NCBI RefSeq assembly: GCF_000591055.1
Contig: NC_020388.1
Location: forward strand, 1,178,001 to 1,242,000
DNA length: 64,000 nt
Direction: 5' to 3'
Source of the DNA: Natronomonas moolapensis 8.8.11
GTDB lineage: Archaea; Halobacteriota; Halobacteria; Halobacteriales; Haloarculaceae
Of the stretch, positions 1 to 9,392 are shown piece after piece (position 1 is the stretch's first letter; every line of letters starts with the position of its first letter). The notes under the pieces are model-generated. The model did not search any database and was not told where the DNA came from. It worked only from the letters and a program-made list of their open reading frames with translations. The translations under genes were made by a program, and so were the position numbers.

Positions 1-204
1 GTCGGAGACGTACCCCAAGGGAAGTTGTCCAGCGGTGACGACGAGGTTGACGACTCCGAGCGCGAGCCCGACGGCCGCCAGCGAGACGCCGAACTCCTCG
101 CCCAAGAGCGAAAACGCGGGAGCAAAGAGCAACAGGTACGCGTGGTTGACGGCGTGAGAGCCCGCTACGAGTCCGATCACGAGCGGTGCCGGGCGGCGCG
201 TCAC
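1..204 (-). CDS. MFS transporter, N-terminal part (cut by window edge)
   Basis: Reading the minus strand from a GTG at 204 gives 68 residues with two hydrophobic segments (about 8-34 and 42-62) and ends in GYVSD, which fits the cytoplasmic loop motif (G-x-x-x-D-R) between helices 2 and 3 of major facilitator transporters. A TATA-like box at 224-231 on the same strand lies about 24 bases upstream, so a leaderless transcript starting at the GTG is likely. Substrate cannot be told from this fragment. The rest of the gene lies outside the window. Confidence 0.75.
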   Translation of the reverse strand, partial: MTRRPAPLVIGLVAGSHAVNHAYLLLFAPAFSLLGEEFGVSLAAVGLALGVVNLVVTAGQLPLGYVSD

Positions 205-223
205 GGCGGCTGTTCGACACGGG

Positions 224-231
224 TATATAAG
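224..231 (-). promoter_or_regulatory. TATA box of the MFS gene
   Basis: TTATATAC on the minus strand about 24 bases before the GTG start at 204, the usual distance for a leaderless haloarchaeal transcript. A second TATATAA-like run at 276-283 is probably not used for this gene. Confidence 0.5.
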
Positions 232-314
232 TCGGTTCGGATCGCGTTGGGGACCGCCCGGAGCATCGCGGCCGTTTATATAACGAGCAACGCAGTCGCG
301 GTCGTCTACGGGGC

Positions 315-521
315 TCAGTCGGCGCCGACGGCGACCCGACCGGCGTCGACGTCGGGTGTCGGGACGGACCCGCCGGCGCGTCGGACGGCCCGGCGGAGGC
401 GGTCCTCGGAGACGCCGGCCCGGGTGGCGGCCGTCGGCAGGTCCAGTGTTCCGCCCTCGTACAGGGTCATCGCGGTCCGCAACGCGTGCTGTTGCATATC
501 TCCTCCGAGGGGACGGGACAT
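315..521 (-). CDS. small HTH-type conserved haloarchaeal protein
   Basis: Short protein of 68 residues (60 if it starts at the inner ATG MQQHALR). The middle, LDLPTAATRAGVSEDRLRRA, has the pattern of a helix-turn-helix: an alanine-rich helix, a turn at GVS, then a basic recognition helix. The C-terminus is Pro/Asp-rich. It resembles a small haloarchaeal family of unknown role (from memory DUF7317). An AT-rich TATA-like stretch lies at about 538-546. No partner gene is adjacent in the same orientation, so the target is unknown. Confidence 0.6.
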   Translation of the reverse strand: MSRPLGGDMQQHALRTAMTLYEGGTLDLPTAATRAGVSEDRLRRAVRRAGGSVPTPDVDAGRVAVGAD

Positions 522-652
522 AATAATAGTATCGAGAAATAAATTGTCAATCTATGACCTTATATGCCGACCCTCATAAAGGATCATTATATTAATGCCC
601 GAGGGGGCGCCGTCCGATCCCGCGAACGCACCGGCCACTCGTGGCTCGCAAC

Positions 653-660
653 GTTTTAGT
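653..660 (+). promoter_or_regulatory. TATA-like box of the Lrp gene
   Basis: GTTTTAGT about 25 bases before the ATG at 683, which fits leaderless transcription and supports that start over the upstream ATG at 641. Confidence 0.45.
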
Positions 661-682
661 TCGCGCTGCCGCCCTATACTGT

Positions 683-1171
683 ATGGAGCACGCCGACGAA
701 CTGTTGGAGCTTCTGTGCGAGAACGCTCGGTACTCGACGGCGGACCTCGCCCGCTTCACCGGGCTCTCCGAGGCGACCATCGAGGAGACGATCGCCGAAC
801 TCGAGGCCGAGGGGATCGTCCAGGGCTACACCGCGGTCGTCGACTGGGATGCCGTCGACGACGACCGGGTGCAAGCTCACGTCGAACTCAACGTCACCCT
901 GGATCGGGAGACGAGCTACCGCGACGTGGCCGAACGGGTCGCGGGCTTTCGGGAGGTCCAGGGGCTTCGGCTCGTCTCCGGCGACTACGACTTCGCCCTC
1001 GAGGTCGAGGGCGAGAATATGCGCGAGGTCTCACGGTTCATCAGCGACAAGGTGGCCCCGATCCCGGAGATCACCCAGACGGTCACCCACTACATCATGG
1101 AGACGTACAAACAGGGCGGCCATCGCTTCGACGACGGAGACGACGACGATCGTCTCTCGGTCACGCCATGA
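683..1171 (+). CDS. Lrp/AsnC family transcriptional regulator
   Basis: 162 residues with the two-domain Lrp/AsnC plan. An N-terminal winged helix (about 3-50; ARYSTADLARFTGLSEATIE) binds DNA and a C-terminal RAM-type alpha/beta domain (about 62-140) mediates oligomerisation and effector sensing; LVSGDYDFALEVEGEN is the typical RAM loop. The start at 683 leaves a normal-length N-terminus and sits about 25 bases after a TATA-like box; the upstream ATG at 641 would add a non-conserved stretch. Its stop overlaps the start of the aminotransferase by four bases (ATGA), so the pair is co-transcribed and the regulator probably controls amino acid metabolism including its neighbour. Confidence 0.85.
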   Translation: MEHADELLELLCENARYSTADLARFTGLSEATIEETIAELEAEGIVQGYTAVVDWDAVDDDRVQAHVELNVTLDRETSYRDVAERVAGFREVQGLRLVSGDYDFALEVEGENMREVSRFISDKVAPIPEITQTVTHYIMETYKQGGHRFDDGDDDDRLSVTP

Positions 1172-2316
1172 CGCTCGAACCCTCCGGGCGGGTCGCGGAC
1201 GTGCCGCCCTCGGGGATCAGACGCTTCTTCGAACTCGCCGAGGAGATGGACGACGTGATCTCCCTCGGCGTCGGCGAGCCGGACTTCTCGGCCCCGTGGT
1301 CGGCCCGAGAGGCCGCCATCACCGCCTTGGAACGCGGGCAGACCGCCTACACTGCCAACCGCGGCAAGCGGGAACTCCGCGAGGCGATCGCCGCCGACGT
1401 CCGCCGGTGGAACCTCGAGTACGATCCCGACAGCGAGGTGTTGGTCACCGCCGGGGCGAGCGAGGCGATCGATCTCGCCTTCCGCGCACTGGTCGACCCC
1501 GGCGACACTGTCGCCGTCGCCCAGCCGTGTTACGTCTCCTACACCCCCGGCGTCGCGTTCTCCGGCGGTGAGGTCCTCGACGTGCCGACGCGCGTCGAAG
1601 ACGAGTTCGCGCTGACGCCGGAGGCACTCCGGGCAGCGGGCGCGGAGTCCGCGGATCTGCTCGTCTACTGTTATCCGAACAACCCCACGGGGGCGACGAT
1701 GGACCGCTCGGAACTGGCCGATGTCGCTGCGTTCTGCCGCGAACACGATGTCGACGTCCTCTCCGACGAGATCTACGCCGACCTCACATACGAGGGCGAT
1801 CACGTCTCGATCGCCGAACTCGACGGAATGCGCGAGCGGACCGTCGTGTTCAACGGGTTCTCGAAGGCCTACGCGATGACGGGGCTCCGGCTCGGCTACG
1901 CGATGGCCCCCGAAGAAGTGATTGCAGCGATGAACCGAGTCCACCAATATACGATGCTGTCGGCCCCGACGACCGCCCAACACGCCGGCATCGAAGCGAT
2001 CCGGAACTGCCGCGAGGACGTCGAGGCGATGCGCTCGCAGTACGACCGGCGGCGGAATTTCGTCCTCTCGCGGTTCGAGGAGATGGGGATCGACTGCTTC
2101 GAGGCGACGGGAGCTTTTTATGTCTTCCCGGAGTGTCCCGGCGACGACGCCGAACGGTTCGCCGAGGACCTCCTCGAGGCCGAGTCCGTCGCGATGGTTC
2201 CCGGGACCGCCTTCGGGGCCGGCGCCGAGGGTCACCTTCGGGCCTCCTACGCGACGGGATTAGAGGAACTCCGCGAAGCGATGGATCGTCTCGAACGATT
2301 CGTCTCGCCGGCATAG
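1168..2316 (+). CDS. class I/II pyridoxal-phosphate aminotransferase
   Basis: 382 residues, normal length for fold-type I aminotransferases. The N-terminus has VISLGVGEPDF, the substrate-cap motif of the AspC/AlaT group; YPNNPTGATM contains the NPTG motif; the PLP Schiff-base lysine is in FNGFSKAYAMTG near residue 232; the C-terminal arginine-containing stretch GHLRASYATG binds the carboxylate. Overlap of ATGA with the Lrp gene indicates translational coupling. It transfers an amino group between an amino acid and a 2-oxo acid in the cytoplasm; the exact substrate (aspartate, alanine or aromatic) cannot be fixed from sequence alone. Confidence 0.85.
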   Translation: MTLEPSGRVADVPPSGIRRFFELAEEMDDVISLGVGEPDFSAPWSAREAAITALERGQTAYTANRGKRELREAIAADVRRWNLEYDPDSEVLVTAGASEAIDLAFRALVDPGDTVAVAQPCYVSYTPGVAFSGGEVLDVPTRVEDEFALTPEALRAAGAESADLLVYCYPNNPTGATMDRSELADVAAFCREHDVDVLSDEIYADLTYEGDHVSIAELDGMRERTVVFNGFSKAYAMTGLRLGYAMAPEEVIAAMNRVHQYTMLSAPTTAQHAGIEAIRNCREDVEAMRSQYDRRRNFVLSRFEEMGIDCFEATGAFYVFPECPGDDAERFAEDLLEAESVAMVPGTAFGAGAEGHLRASYATGLEELREAMDRLERFVSPA

Positions 2317-2427
2317 AGTCGAACGGTTCGTCCTGTCAGCGCGGCGATCCCCGATAGGCGCCGCTCGACCGCTTACACGACTCGACCCTGGGGAACCATT
2401 TTTCAACGAGCACGCGAAATATCCGGT

Positions 2428-4971
2428 ATGTCGACTGGTGGCTCGGACGACGGCGTCGACGCGCCCCCAGCGCCGGCGTCGTCCGGCGAGTCGGATTCCA
2501 CGTCGCCCGGCGCGTCCGGGGACGACGGGGATGCCGACCGCTCCGATCCGCCCGAAGAGGAGCCACCGAAACAGGCCGATTCGGACCCAATTGACGGGGG
2601 CGACGCCGGGACGGACGCCGGAGGCGTCGGCGATGGCACCGCCGACTCGACGTCGGAACTCCGCGACCGCCTCGAAGCCGGCAGCGACGCCGCCGCGGCG
2701 GTCAGCGCCCGGATCGAGGAACGGACGCTCCGGGTCGACCCCAACCTCGACGAGGACGCGTTCTTTTCGAATGACGACGGGACGACGACCGTCGTCACCA
2801 GATACGATCTCGAGCGGACGGTGCTGGCGGAAAAGAAAGACTACCTTCACGAGGTCGATCGATACTGGGTCAACAAACCATACGCGTTCGTCGTGATCTT
2901 TCACTCCGAGAAGGAAAACGAACGGAAATACTACCTCGTCGAGCCGCATCTCACCCCGCTGGAGACCGACCTCCGGGAGTTCCTCGTCGGAAAGCTCAAG
3001 ACGTCTATCAAGTACTCCGACGACGAGGTTGTCATGCAGGACGGCGAGGACGCCCGCGAGCGGGTCATCGAGACGGAGACCCACAACCTCCTCGACCGGT
3101 ACGACCTCTACGCCGACAGGGCGGGTTCGGACGGCGGCGGACGGTTCGAGTCGATACGGGCGGCCACAGAACTACTCGACCCGATCCGAGAGCGGCTGGG
3201 CTTCGGCGGCGACACCTCCGAGGCGGAACGCGACGCCCCCCGTGAACTCCGGGGGATCGCCGCCCGCCCCGAACCCGCCGTCCTAGAGGAGGGATCGAGG
3301 ACGCTCACAGAACACCAAATCGAGAAGCTGTTTTATTTTCTCAAGCGGGACTTCCTCGGGTTCGAGCGGATCGACGGGATCACACACGACATCAACGTCG
3401 AGGACATCTCCTGTGACGGGTACGACTCGCCCGTCTTCGTGTACCACTCCGAGTACGAACAGATCATCACGAACATCTATCACGGCACCGAGGAACTCGA
3501 CGAGTTCGTGGTCAAACTCGCCCAGCGCTCCGGGAAGGGGATCTCCAAGCGGAGTCCGCAGGTCGACGCGACGCTGCCGGACGGCTCCCGTGCCCAGTTG
3601 ACGCTCGGGCGGGAGGTCTCGGACCACGGAACGAACTACACTATTCGGCAGTTCAAGGAGGTCCCCCACACCCCGATCGACCTGATCAACTGGAACACCT
3701 TCTCGCTCGAACAGATGGCGTTCCTGTGGCTCAGCATCGAAAATCAAAAGTCGCTCATCTTCGCCGGCGGGACGGCGTCCGGGAAGACGACCTCGCTGAA
3801 TGCGGTTTCGCTTTTCATCCCGAGCAAGGCGAAGATCGTCTCGATCGAGGACACGCGCGAAGTCGAGTTGCCCCAGCGAAACTGGATCGCAAGCGTCACC
3901 CGACCCTCGTTCGGCGAGGACGACAAGGGCGACGTCGACGAGTTCGATCTGCTGGAGGCCGCCCTCCGGCAGCGCCCCGAATACATCGTTATGGGGGAGA
4001 TCCGTGGCGAGGAGGGGCGGACGCTGTTCCAAGTCATGTCGACCGGGCACACGACGCTGACGACGTTCCACGCCGATTCCGTCGGGGAGGTAATAAAACG
4101 GTTCACGACCGATCCGATCAACGTCTCGAAGACGATGTTCACGGCGCTGGATCTCGTCTCGGTCCAAAGCCAGACCCGGATCAGAGGCAACAAGGTCAGA
4201 CGGACCAAATCGATCACGGAAATCAACCATTACGATCCCGAAAACGACGAGATCAACGTCAAGGACGTCTACCAGTGGCAGGCCCAAAGCGACACGTTCC
4301 TCAGCATGGGCGATTCGAGCACGCTCGATACGATCGCCTTCGATCGGGGCTGGTCTCGAGAGGAACTCGACGAGGAAATATTCCTCCACGAACTCGTGTT
4401 GGCGTATCTGATCCACGAAGGGCTCAACACCTACACGCAGGTTGCGGCGACGCTGCAGGCGTTTATCAACGATCCCGAGACGATCCTCACGCTCATGGCG
4501 ACCGGACACCTCGAACGGTCTCTCGAGGACCTCCGGGAGATGGAGTCCGTCGAGATCGACATCGATCCCGAAAAGGAGGCGATGGTTCCACGCCCCGAGG
4601 CGAGCACCGAGATGCTCGAAAAGACCGCGGGGATCCTCGAGGAGGCCGAACCCCTCCTCGAGGAGTACCGTACCGGCGGGGTCGCCGAGGGGGTCGCCGA
4701 GGCGCTCGATATCGAGGCTGTCGACGATGTCGACGTGCTGGGCCCCCGACGGGAGGGCACCTCCGGGCCGATCGACGCCGCCGGTGTCGACGTCGAGTCC
4801 GGCGACGGCGCCGTCGATCGCGCAGGCGACCCGGACGGGACGGCGACGACGGACGGCGGGCGCGGGACGGGACAGGCGGACGGCACAGACACGGACCCGT
4901 CCACGGATTCGGAGCCGACTGATCGCTCTCCACCCGGCGACCGCGACGGCGAGGACGGCCGGGCCTCATGA
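2428..4971 (+). CDS. type IV pilus assembly / type II secretion ATPase (PilB3-like)
   Basis: 847 residues. The first ~90 are acidic, Ser/Gly/Pro-rich and probably disordered. The ATPase domain contains a Walker A (GGTASGKTTS, near 447), and a Walker B/Asp region YIVMGEIRGEEGR near 520. The last ~80 residues are again low-complexity Asp/Gly/Thr. The protein powers polymerisation of pilins at the cytoplasmic face of the membrane, working with the polytopic protein encoded next; the two genes overlap by four bases (ATGA). Order ATPase, TadC/PilC protein, then small pilin-like genes matches the haloarchaeal PilB3-PilC3 adhesion-pilus cluster rather than the archaellum (no arl genes here). Confidence 0.9.
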   Translation: MSTGGSDDGVDAPPAPASSGESDSTSPGASGDDGDADRSDPPEEEPPKQADSDPIDGGDAGTDAGGVGDGTADSTSELRDRLEAGSDAAAAVSARIEERTLRVDPNLDEDAFFSNDDGTTTVVTRYDLERTVLAEKKDYLHEVDRYWVNKPYAFVVIFHSEKENERKYYLVEPHLTPLETDLREFLVGKLKTSIKYSDDEVVMQDGEDARERVIETETHNLLDRYDLYADRAGSDGGGRFESIRAATELLDPIRERLGFGGDTSEAERDAPRELRGIAARPEPAVLEEGSRTLTEHQIEKLFYFLKRDFLGFERIDGITHDINVEDISCDGYDSPVFVYHSEYEQIITNIYHGTEELDEFVVKLAQRSGKGISKRSPQVDATLPDGSRAQLTLGREVSDHGTNYTIRQFKEVPHTPIDLINWNTFSLEQMAFLWLSIENQKSLIFAGGTASGKTTSLNAVSLFIPSKAKIVSIEDTREVELPQRNWIASVTRPSFGEDDKGDVDEFDLLEAALRQRPEYIVMGEIRGEEGRTLFQVMSTGHTTLTTFHADSVGEVIKRFTTDPINVSKTMFTALDLVSVQSQTRIRGNKVRRTKSITEINHYDPENDEINVKDVYQWQAQSDTFLSMGDSSTLDTIAFDRGWSREELDEEIFLHELVLAYLIHEGLNTYTQVAATLQAFINDPETILTLMATGHLERSLEDLREMESVEIDIDPEKEAMVPRPEASTEMLEKTAGILEEAEPLLEEYRTGGVAEGVAEALDIEAVDDVDVLGPRREGTSGPIDAAGVDVESGDGAVDRAGDPDGTATTDGGRGTGQADGTDTDPSTDSEPTDRSPPGDRDGEDGRAS

Positions 4972-6983
4972 GCGTCCGATCCGCCCCCACTTCGGGCACC
5001 GACGCGGTCGCGGACGTGTTTTATCCGCTGTATCAACGGCTCTTCGACGAGAACAGCGACTTCGTGGGCGACCTCGAGCGCAAACTAGCCGAAGCGCGGA
5101 TCCCCCGGACGGTGGAGTTTTATCTCTCGATATCGCTCGCTCTCGGCGTGTTTGCCGGGCTTTCGCTCTGGGCGGTCGGGACCGTCCTCGGGTGGGCGCT
5201 CGTCACGTTCGTCGTCACCGACCCGCCGATACTGCTCGGATTGCCCCTCCCCGAACCGTATCTCTCGGCGGTGAACGCGCTGAAGCTCCCGTTTTTGATC
5301 GTCTTTTCGGGTTTCTTCTTCGGTGCGTTGGGGTTCGGTGCGGGGTTCGGGGGTATGGTCGCCAGACCCTACCTGGCGTCCGACGCCCGCAAGCGCGAAA
5401 TCAATGTGTTGCTCTCCGATTCGGTCTCGTTCATGTACGCGCTCTCGGTCGGTGGTCTCAACCAGCTCGAGATCCTCGAGGCGATGGCGCGGGCCGACGA
5501 CACCTACGGTGAGGTCGCAAAGGAGTTCCAGTCGATCGTCCGCGAGACGGAGTACTTCGACACCGACTACCGGACGGCGGTCCGGAACCAGGCGATGCAG
5601 ACCCCCTCGGAGGACCTCAGTCAGTTCCTCACCGATATGCTTTCGATCATCAACTCGGGGGGCGACATGGAACGATTTCTCGAGGATCAAAAAGAAAAGC
5701 AGATGCGGACCTCCCGGCAGGAACAGGAGACGGTTCTCGAGACGCTCGAACTGTTCGGGGAGATGTACATGACGCTCTCGCTGTTCCCGTTGCTTTTGAT
5801 TATCATCCTGGTCATCATGTCGATGCTCGGGGAAGCACAGGATACGCTGTTGTACGGCACCGTCTACGGGCTGATCCCCCTCTTGGGTATCGGCTTTCTC
5901 GTGCTCGTCTCGACGGTCGTCCCCGACGAAATCGGCGACGGATACCTCCGAACAGAGGGCGAAACAGCAGAGGGATCGAGAGGGATGTTCGGGCTCGGCC
6001 TGGTCGACGCCTACGCTGGCCGGTATCCGATCTTCGACCGGATCAAATCCCGAGAGGGGACGCATCTGACGCTGTCGATCCTCCGACGGCCCCATCACTT
6101 CTTCCGGGAGTACCCGCTCGCGACGCTCGCGATCACCGTGCCGGCGTCGCTCGTGTTGGTCGTGATCGCCGTCCAGTCGGGCGTCGCGCCGACGGCACTG
6201 GAGGCGATGATCGCCGCCCCGATCCGGGGAACGTTCTTTTGGGTGTACGTCCCACTGTATCTCACGCTCGTTCCGGTGACGGTGTTCTACGAGTGGAACG
6301 TCCGCTCGCGGCGAGCGATCACGAACAACTTGTCCGACAACCTCCGGAAGCTCTCGAGCGCGAACGACACCGGCATGACGCTGCTCGAGTCGCTGAAAGT
6401 CGTCGCGGACACCTCCTCGGGGCGTCTCGCCAACGAGTTTCGGGTGATGTACGCGAAGGTCAACTACGGGACGAGTCTCCGGACCGCCCTCCGGAATTTC
6501 AACAACACCTACCACATTCCGCGGCTCGCCCGGACGGTCAAACTCATCTCGAAGGCCCAGGAGGCGTCGAGCCAGATCACGCAGGTGCTCTCGACGGCCG
6601 CCCAGGCCTCCGAGAATCAAGACGACATCGAGCGCGACCGGAAGTCGAAGACCCGGATGCAGATGGTCATCATCATCATGACCTACGTCACGTTACTCGG
6701 CGTGATGGCACTCCTGAAAGTCGAGTTCCTCGACACGATGGCGGGTCTCGTCGACCAGGCCGGGTCGGGCGGCGGGGGTGGGGGCGGTCCGGGCGCCGGT
6801 GGCGGGTTCGGCGGCGGTCTCGACATCGACGAGTTGACGATGCTGTTCTTCCACGCCGTGACGCTCCAGGGGATCATCTCGGGGGTCATCGCCGGGTACA
6901 TCCGCGAGGTCAGCGTGCTCGCGAGCCTGAAGTTCGTCGTCGTCCTGCCGACGCTCGCGCTGGTGGTGTTCATGTTCGTATGA
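4968..6983 (+). CDS. type II secretion system F / PilC3-like membrane platform protein
   Basis: 671 residues with two T2SSF domains (about 130-260 and 440-570), each an amphipathic four-helix bundle followed by paired membrane helices; hydrophobic clusters occur near 45-110, 255-315, 385-440 and 565-671. A Gly-rich linker (about 602-620) separates the last helices. It is the inner-membrane platform on which the ATPase builds the pilus. It overlaps both the ATPase gene upstream (ATGA) and the first pilin-like gene downstream (ATGA), showing one transcript. Confidence 0.9.
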   Translation: MSVRSAPTSGTDAVADVFYPLYQRLFDENSDFVGDLERKLAEARIPRTVEFYLSISLALGVFAGLSLWAVGTVLGWALVTFVVTDPPILLGLPLPEPYLSAVNALKLPFLIVFSGFFFGALGFGAGFGGMVARPYLASDARKREINVLLSDSVSFMYALSVGGLNQLEILEAMARADDTYGEVAKEFQSIVRETEYFDTDYRTAVRNQAMQTPSEDLSQFLTDMLSIINSGGDMERFLEDQKEKQMRTSRQEQETVLETLELFGEMYMTLSLFPLLLIIILVIMSMLGEAQDTLLYGTVYGLIPLLGIGFLVLVSTVVPDEIGDGYLRTEGETAEGSRGMFGLGLVDAYAGRYPIFDRIKSREGTHLTLSILRRPHHFFREYPLATLAITVPASLVLVVIAVQSGVAPTALEAMIAAPIRGTFFWVYVPLYLTLVPVTVFYEWNVRSRRAITNNLSDNLRKLSSANDTGMTLLESLKVVADTSSGRLANEFRVMYAKVNYGTSLRTALRNFNNTYHIPRLARTVKLISKAQEASSQITQVLSTAAQASENQDDIERDRKSKTRMQMVIIIMTYVTLLGVMALLKVEFLDTMAGLVDQAGSGGGGGGGPGAGGGFGGGLDIDELTMLFFHAVTLQGIISGVIAGYIREVSVLASLKFVVVLPTLALVVFMFV

Positions 6984-7504
6984 TCGACCGCGAACCGGAT
7001 CGGGTCGCCTGTGGCCCCGACCGCGGCCAGACGACGCTCGATTTCGCCATCGCGATGAGCGTCTTCCTGACGACGGTGCTGTTCGTCCTCGCCTACGCGC
7101 CGACGATGTTCGACCCCTTCGCGGGCGGGTCGGGGACGAAACTCGTCGTCGCCGACCGGGCCGCGACGACGCTCTCGACCGACGTGTTGGCCGCATCGAC
7201 GGCCGAACCGGGGGTTCTGTCGGCCAGCTGTTTGAAAGCGTTCTTCGGTGGCGGCGACGACGACTGCTCCACGGGGGATGATCTCGGCAGTAACGATATC
7301 CCTGCAGTCACGAACAGAAACTACAACGTCACCATTCACGATCTCGACGCCTCGGTCGACACCCCAGCAACGCCCCTCGATGAGCCGGACGATATCGAGC
7401 TGACCAAATCGAACTCCGGGTCGGTCCCCACCGACGTCGCCGTGGCGACCCGGACCGTCTCGATCGAGGGCGACCCGTACCGACTGACCGTGAGGGTGTG
7501 GTAG
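6980..7504 (+). CDS. pilin-like membrane protein (operon protein 1)
   Basis: 174 residues starting at the ATG that overlaps the stop of the platform gene. Residues 1-20 are charged and lead into RGQTTLDFAIAMSVFLTTVLFVL, a class III signal-peptide-like region: short positive end, Q-T-T-L-D-F and then a hydrophobic helix of about 20 residues. The remainder is an extracellular-type beta-rich stretch with a cysteine pair (CLKAFFGGGDDDCS). It is probably a minor pilin processed by the prepilin peptidase PibD. Resembles a haloarchaeal family of unknown function (from memory DUF7287). A longer frame extends upstream but lies inside the platform gene and is not used. Confidence 0.75.
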   Translation: MIDREPDRVACGPDRGQTTLDFAIAMSVFLTTVLFVLAYAPTMFDPFAGGSGTKLVVADRAATTLSTDVLAASTAEPGVLSASCLKAFFGGGDDDCSTGDDLGSNDIPAVTNRNYNVTIHDLDASVDTPATPLDEPDDIELTKSNSGSVPTDVAVATRTVSIEGDPYRLTVRVW

Positions 7505-7505
7505 C

Positions 7506-8093
7506 GTGCGCGGGCAGGCCCACACCGTCGAGGCGTTCGTAGCCGCCGTGTTGGTAGTCAGCGGGCTAGTCTTCGCCACGCAGGCGGCTGCCGTCACGCC
7601 GCTGTCGGCGAGCACCTCGAACCAACACATCGAGAACCAACAGCAGGCGACGGTCGAGGGACTGCTCGCGGCGTCGGCCGACAACGGCAACCTGACCGAG
7701 GCGGTGCTGTACTGGAACGCGAGCGCCGACGACGGCGACGGCGCGTTCGCCGGGGCGCCCGAGTCGGGCACCTACGCCACCGGGCCACAGAACGGCTTCG
7801 GTGCGGACCTGAACGGGACGCTGTCGAGCCGACAGATCGCGTTCAACGTCGTCGTCCGCTATCCCGACGGCGACGACACCGGCACCGACACCGAGCCGAT
7901 GGTTCGGATGGGCGAACCGAGCGACAACGCGGTGTCTGCAACTCGGACGGTCGGGCTGTACGACGAATCCAAGATAAAGAACGGCACCTCGCTCGGGGAC
8001 CTCGACGACGACGAGTTCTACGCGCCCGACGCCAACCCCGACAGTCAATTGTACACCGTCGTCGAGGTAGAGGTGATCGCGTGGCGCAAGTGA
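7506..8093 (+). CDS. pilin-like membrane protein (operon protein 2)
   Basis: 195 residues from a GTG one base after the preceding stop. The N-terminus is RGQAHTVEAFVAAVLVVSGL, with a hydrophobic helix to about residue 30, then a polar extracellular region rich in Asp, Gly and Thr. This matches the minor-pilin layout seen in the other genes of the operon (from memory DUF7288). It overlaps the next gene, so translation is coupled. Confidence 0.7.
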   Translation: MRGQAHTVEAFVAAVLVVSGLVFATQAAAVTPLSASTSNQHIENQQQATVEGLLAASADNGNLTEAVLYWNASADDGDGAFAGAPESGTYATGPQNGFGADLNGTLSSRQIAFNVVVRYPDGDDTGTDTEPMVRMGEPSDNAVSATRTVGLYDESKIKNGTSLGDLDDDEFYAPDANPDSQLYTVVEVEVIAWRK

Positions 8094-8926
8094 CCCGCCC
8101 CCGTGGCGGTGACGATGACGTTACTGACAGCGGCGACCGCGGCCAGATGATCCTCCTCATGGGGGTCGTCCTCGCCGTGATGTTCGTCGCGCTGGCGCTT
8201 CTGGTCAACGCCGCCATTTATACCGACAACGTGGCGACCCGCGGCGGGGACCCGGCGGGGGAGGCGCTCGAATATCAACACGGGGTAGTAGATTCGACAG
8301 AGGGACTGATCGAAGCCGAGAACGACGCAGGAAACGCTACTGCTGACGATGTCCGACCTGCACTCGAGAACATTAGCCGATATCACCGTCAGTACCACCT
8401 CAGACGTGGCGCGGCAACGGAGACGGAGTTCGACATTTATCAGGGAATAAATGAAACTGATCAAGACGGATTCAAAAACTGGACGGCAAACGCGAGCGAC
8501 GTCAGGGGTTTTGTAATATATATAGATGGAACGAGGATGGCGAACAGTGATTCGCCGTTCTCTATTTATGTCGGCGGGACCAAACTAAATGTTAACAGGA
8601 CTAGTGATGAGATTGTTGTCGAAGGCGAGAGCTGCTCGGAATCTGTGAGCAGTTCAATTGAGTTCAACGTTACTAGTGGAACCCTCGGTTCCGATTCCTG
8701 TGATTTTGATTTTCAGGATTTCGGCGGCGGAGAAATAGAAATTGAGGACGGGGACAACGGCGCTGGAAGCTACGAACTGATCGTCACGTCGGACGAAAAC
8801 ATCGGATCGTTTCCCTCGCCAGTGAAGACATTTATCCACAGCGTCGATCTGCATATCCGTATCGATACACCGGAATTGAGTTACGCTCGATCGGTGACTG
8901 TCGCACCGGAGGGCACCGATGCGTAG
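8081..8926 (+). CDS. pilin-like membrane protein (operon protein 3), AT-rich body
   Basis: 281 residues from a GTG that lies inside the preceding gene. DSGDRGQMILLMGVVLAVMF is the prepilin-like signal (GQM followed by a long hydrophobic helix to about 42). The first ~70 codons have the host's G/C-ending codon usage, but from about 8280 to 8890 the DNA is clearly AT-rich, with runs such as aatatatatagatgg and many A/T-ending codons. The body contains several cysteines (SCSES, DSCDFD) and acidic repeats. The split in composition suggests that the exposed part was exchanged or is under diversifying selection. From memory resembles DUF7261. Confidence 0.7.
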   Translation: MAQVTRPRGGDDDVTDSGDRGQMILLMGVVLAVMFVALALLVNAAIYTDNVATRGGDPAGEALEYQHGVVDSTEGLIEAENDAGNATADDVRPALENISRYHRQYHLRRGAATETEFDIYQGINETDQDGFKNWTANASDVRGFVIYIDGTRMANSDSPFSIYVGGTKLNVNRTSDEIVVEGESCSESVSSSIEFNVTSGTLGSDSCDFDFQDFGGGEIEIEDGDNGAGSYELIVTSDENIGSFPSPVKTFIHSVDLHIRIDTPELSYARSVTVAPEGTDA

Positions 8927-9392
8927 CGACGACCGCGGCGTCTCCGTCGCCGTCGGCTACGTCCTCGGCCTCGGCATCGCGACGCTCCTGTTTTCGGTAC
9001 TTTTGATCGGCGGGTCGGGGATGATCGAGAACCAGACGCAAACTGTCACCTACGACCAGCTCTCGGTGACGGGCCAGCAGCTCGCCGCGGATCTGTCGGG
9101 GGTAGATCGGTTGGTTCGGGCCGGCGGTGGCGGGGACGGCGCGGGGCTCTCGGAGGTGTCGCTGCGGACCGATCTCCCGAACAGCGTCGCTGCAGGCGGA
9201 TACACGATCGAGATCACGTACACTGAGGCCGACGACACCGGGACGATAGAGCTCCGGAGTTCGTCTCCCGACGTGGTCGTATCGGTCCCGTTCCGGAGCG
9301 TGACGCCGGTTCGGGGGACGACGATCGGCGGCGGCACCGTCGAGACGCACTACGACGGCAGCGAGGACGAGTTGGTGGTGGAGTCGGTATGA
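8919..9392 (+). CDS. pilin-like membrane protein (operon protein 4)
   Basis: 157 residues. MRSDDRGVSVAVGYVLGLGI is a typical archaellin/pilin N-terminus: D-R-G-V-S before a hydrophobic helix (about 8-32). The rest forms a small beta-rich domain with the polar composition of exposed haloarchaeal proteins. It overlaps the genes on both sides (8 bases and 4 bases). Likely a minor pilin or tip component of the pilus assembled by the ATPase and platform upstream (from memory DUF7266). Confidence 0.7.
   Translation: MRSDDRGVSVAVGYVLGLGIATLLFSVLLIGGSGMIENQTQTVTYDQLSVTGQQLAADLSGVDRLVRAGGGGDGAGLSEVSLRTDLPNSVAAGGYTIEITYTEADDTGTIELRSSSPDVVVSVPFRSVTPVRGTTIGGGTVETHYDGSEDELVVESV

Noticed and set aside
1090-2235. 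381-residue minus-strand frame antisense to the aminotransferase
   Set aside because: High G+C makes long antisense frames common. The residues have no domain pattern and the plus strand has a complete aminotransferase here.
3283-4509. 408-residue minus-strand frame inside the pilus ATPase gene
   Set aside because: Antisense shadow of the Walker A/B region, with Arg/Asp/Gly/Val composition typical of mirrored codons.
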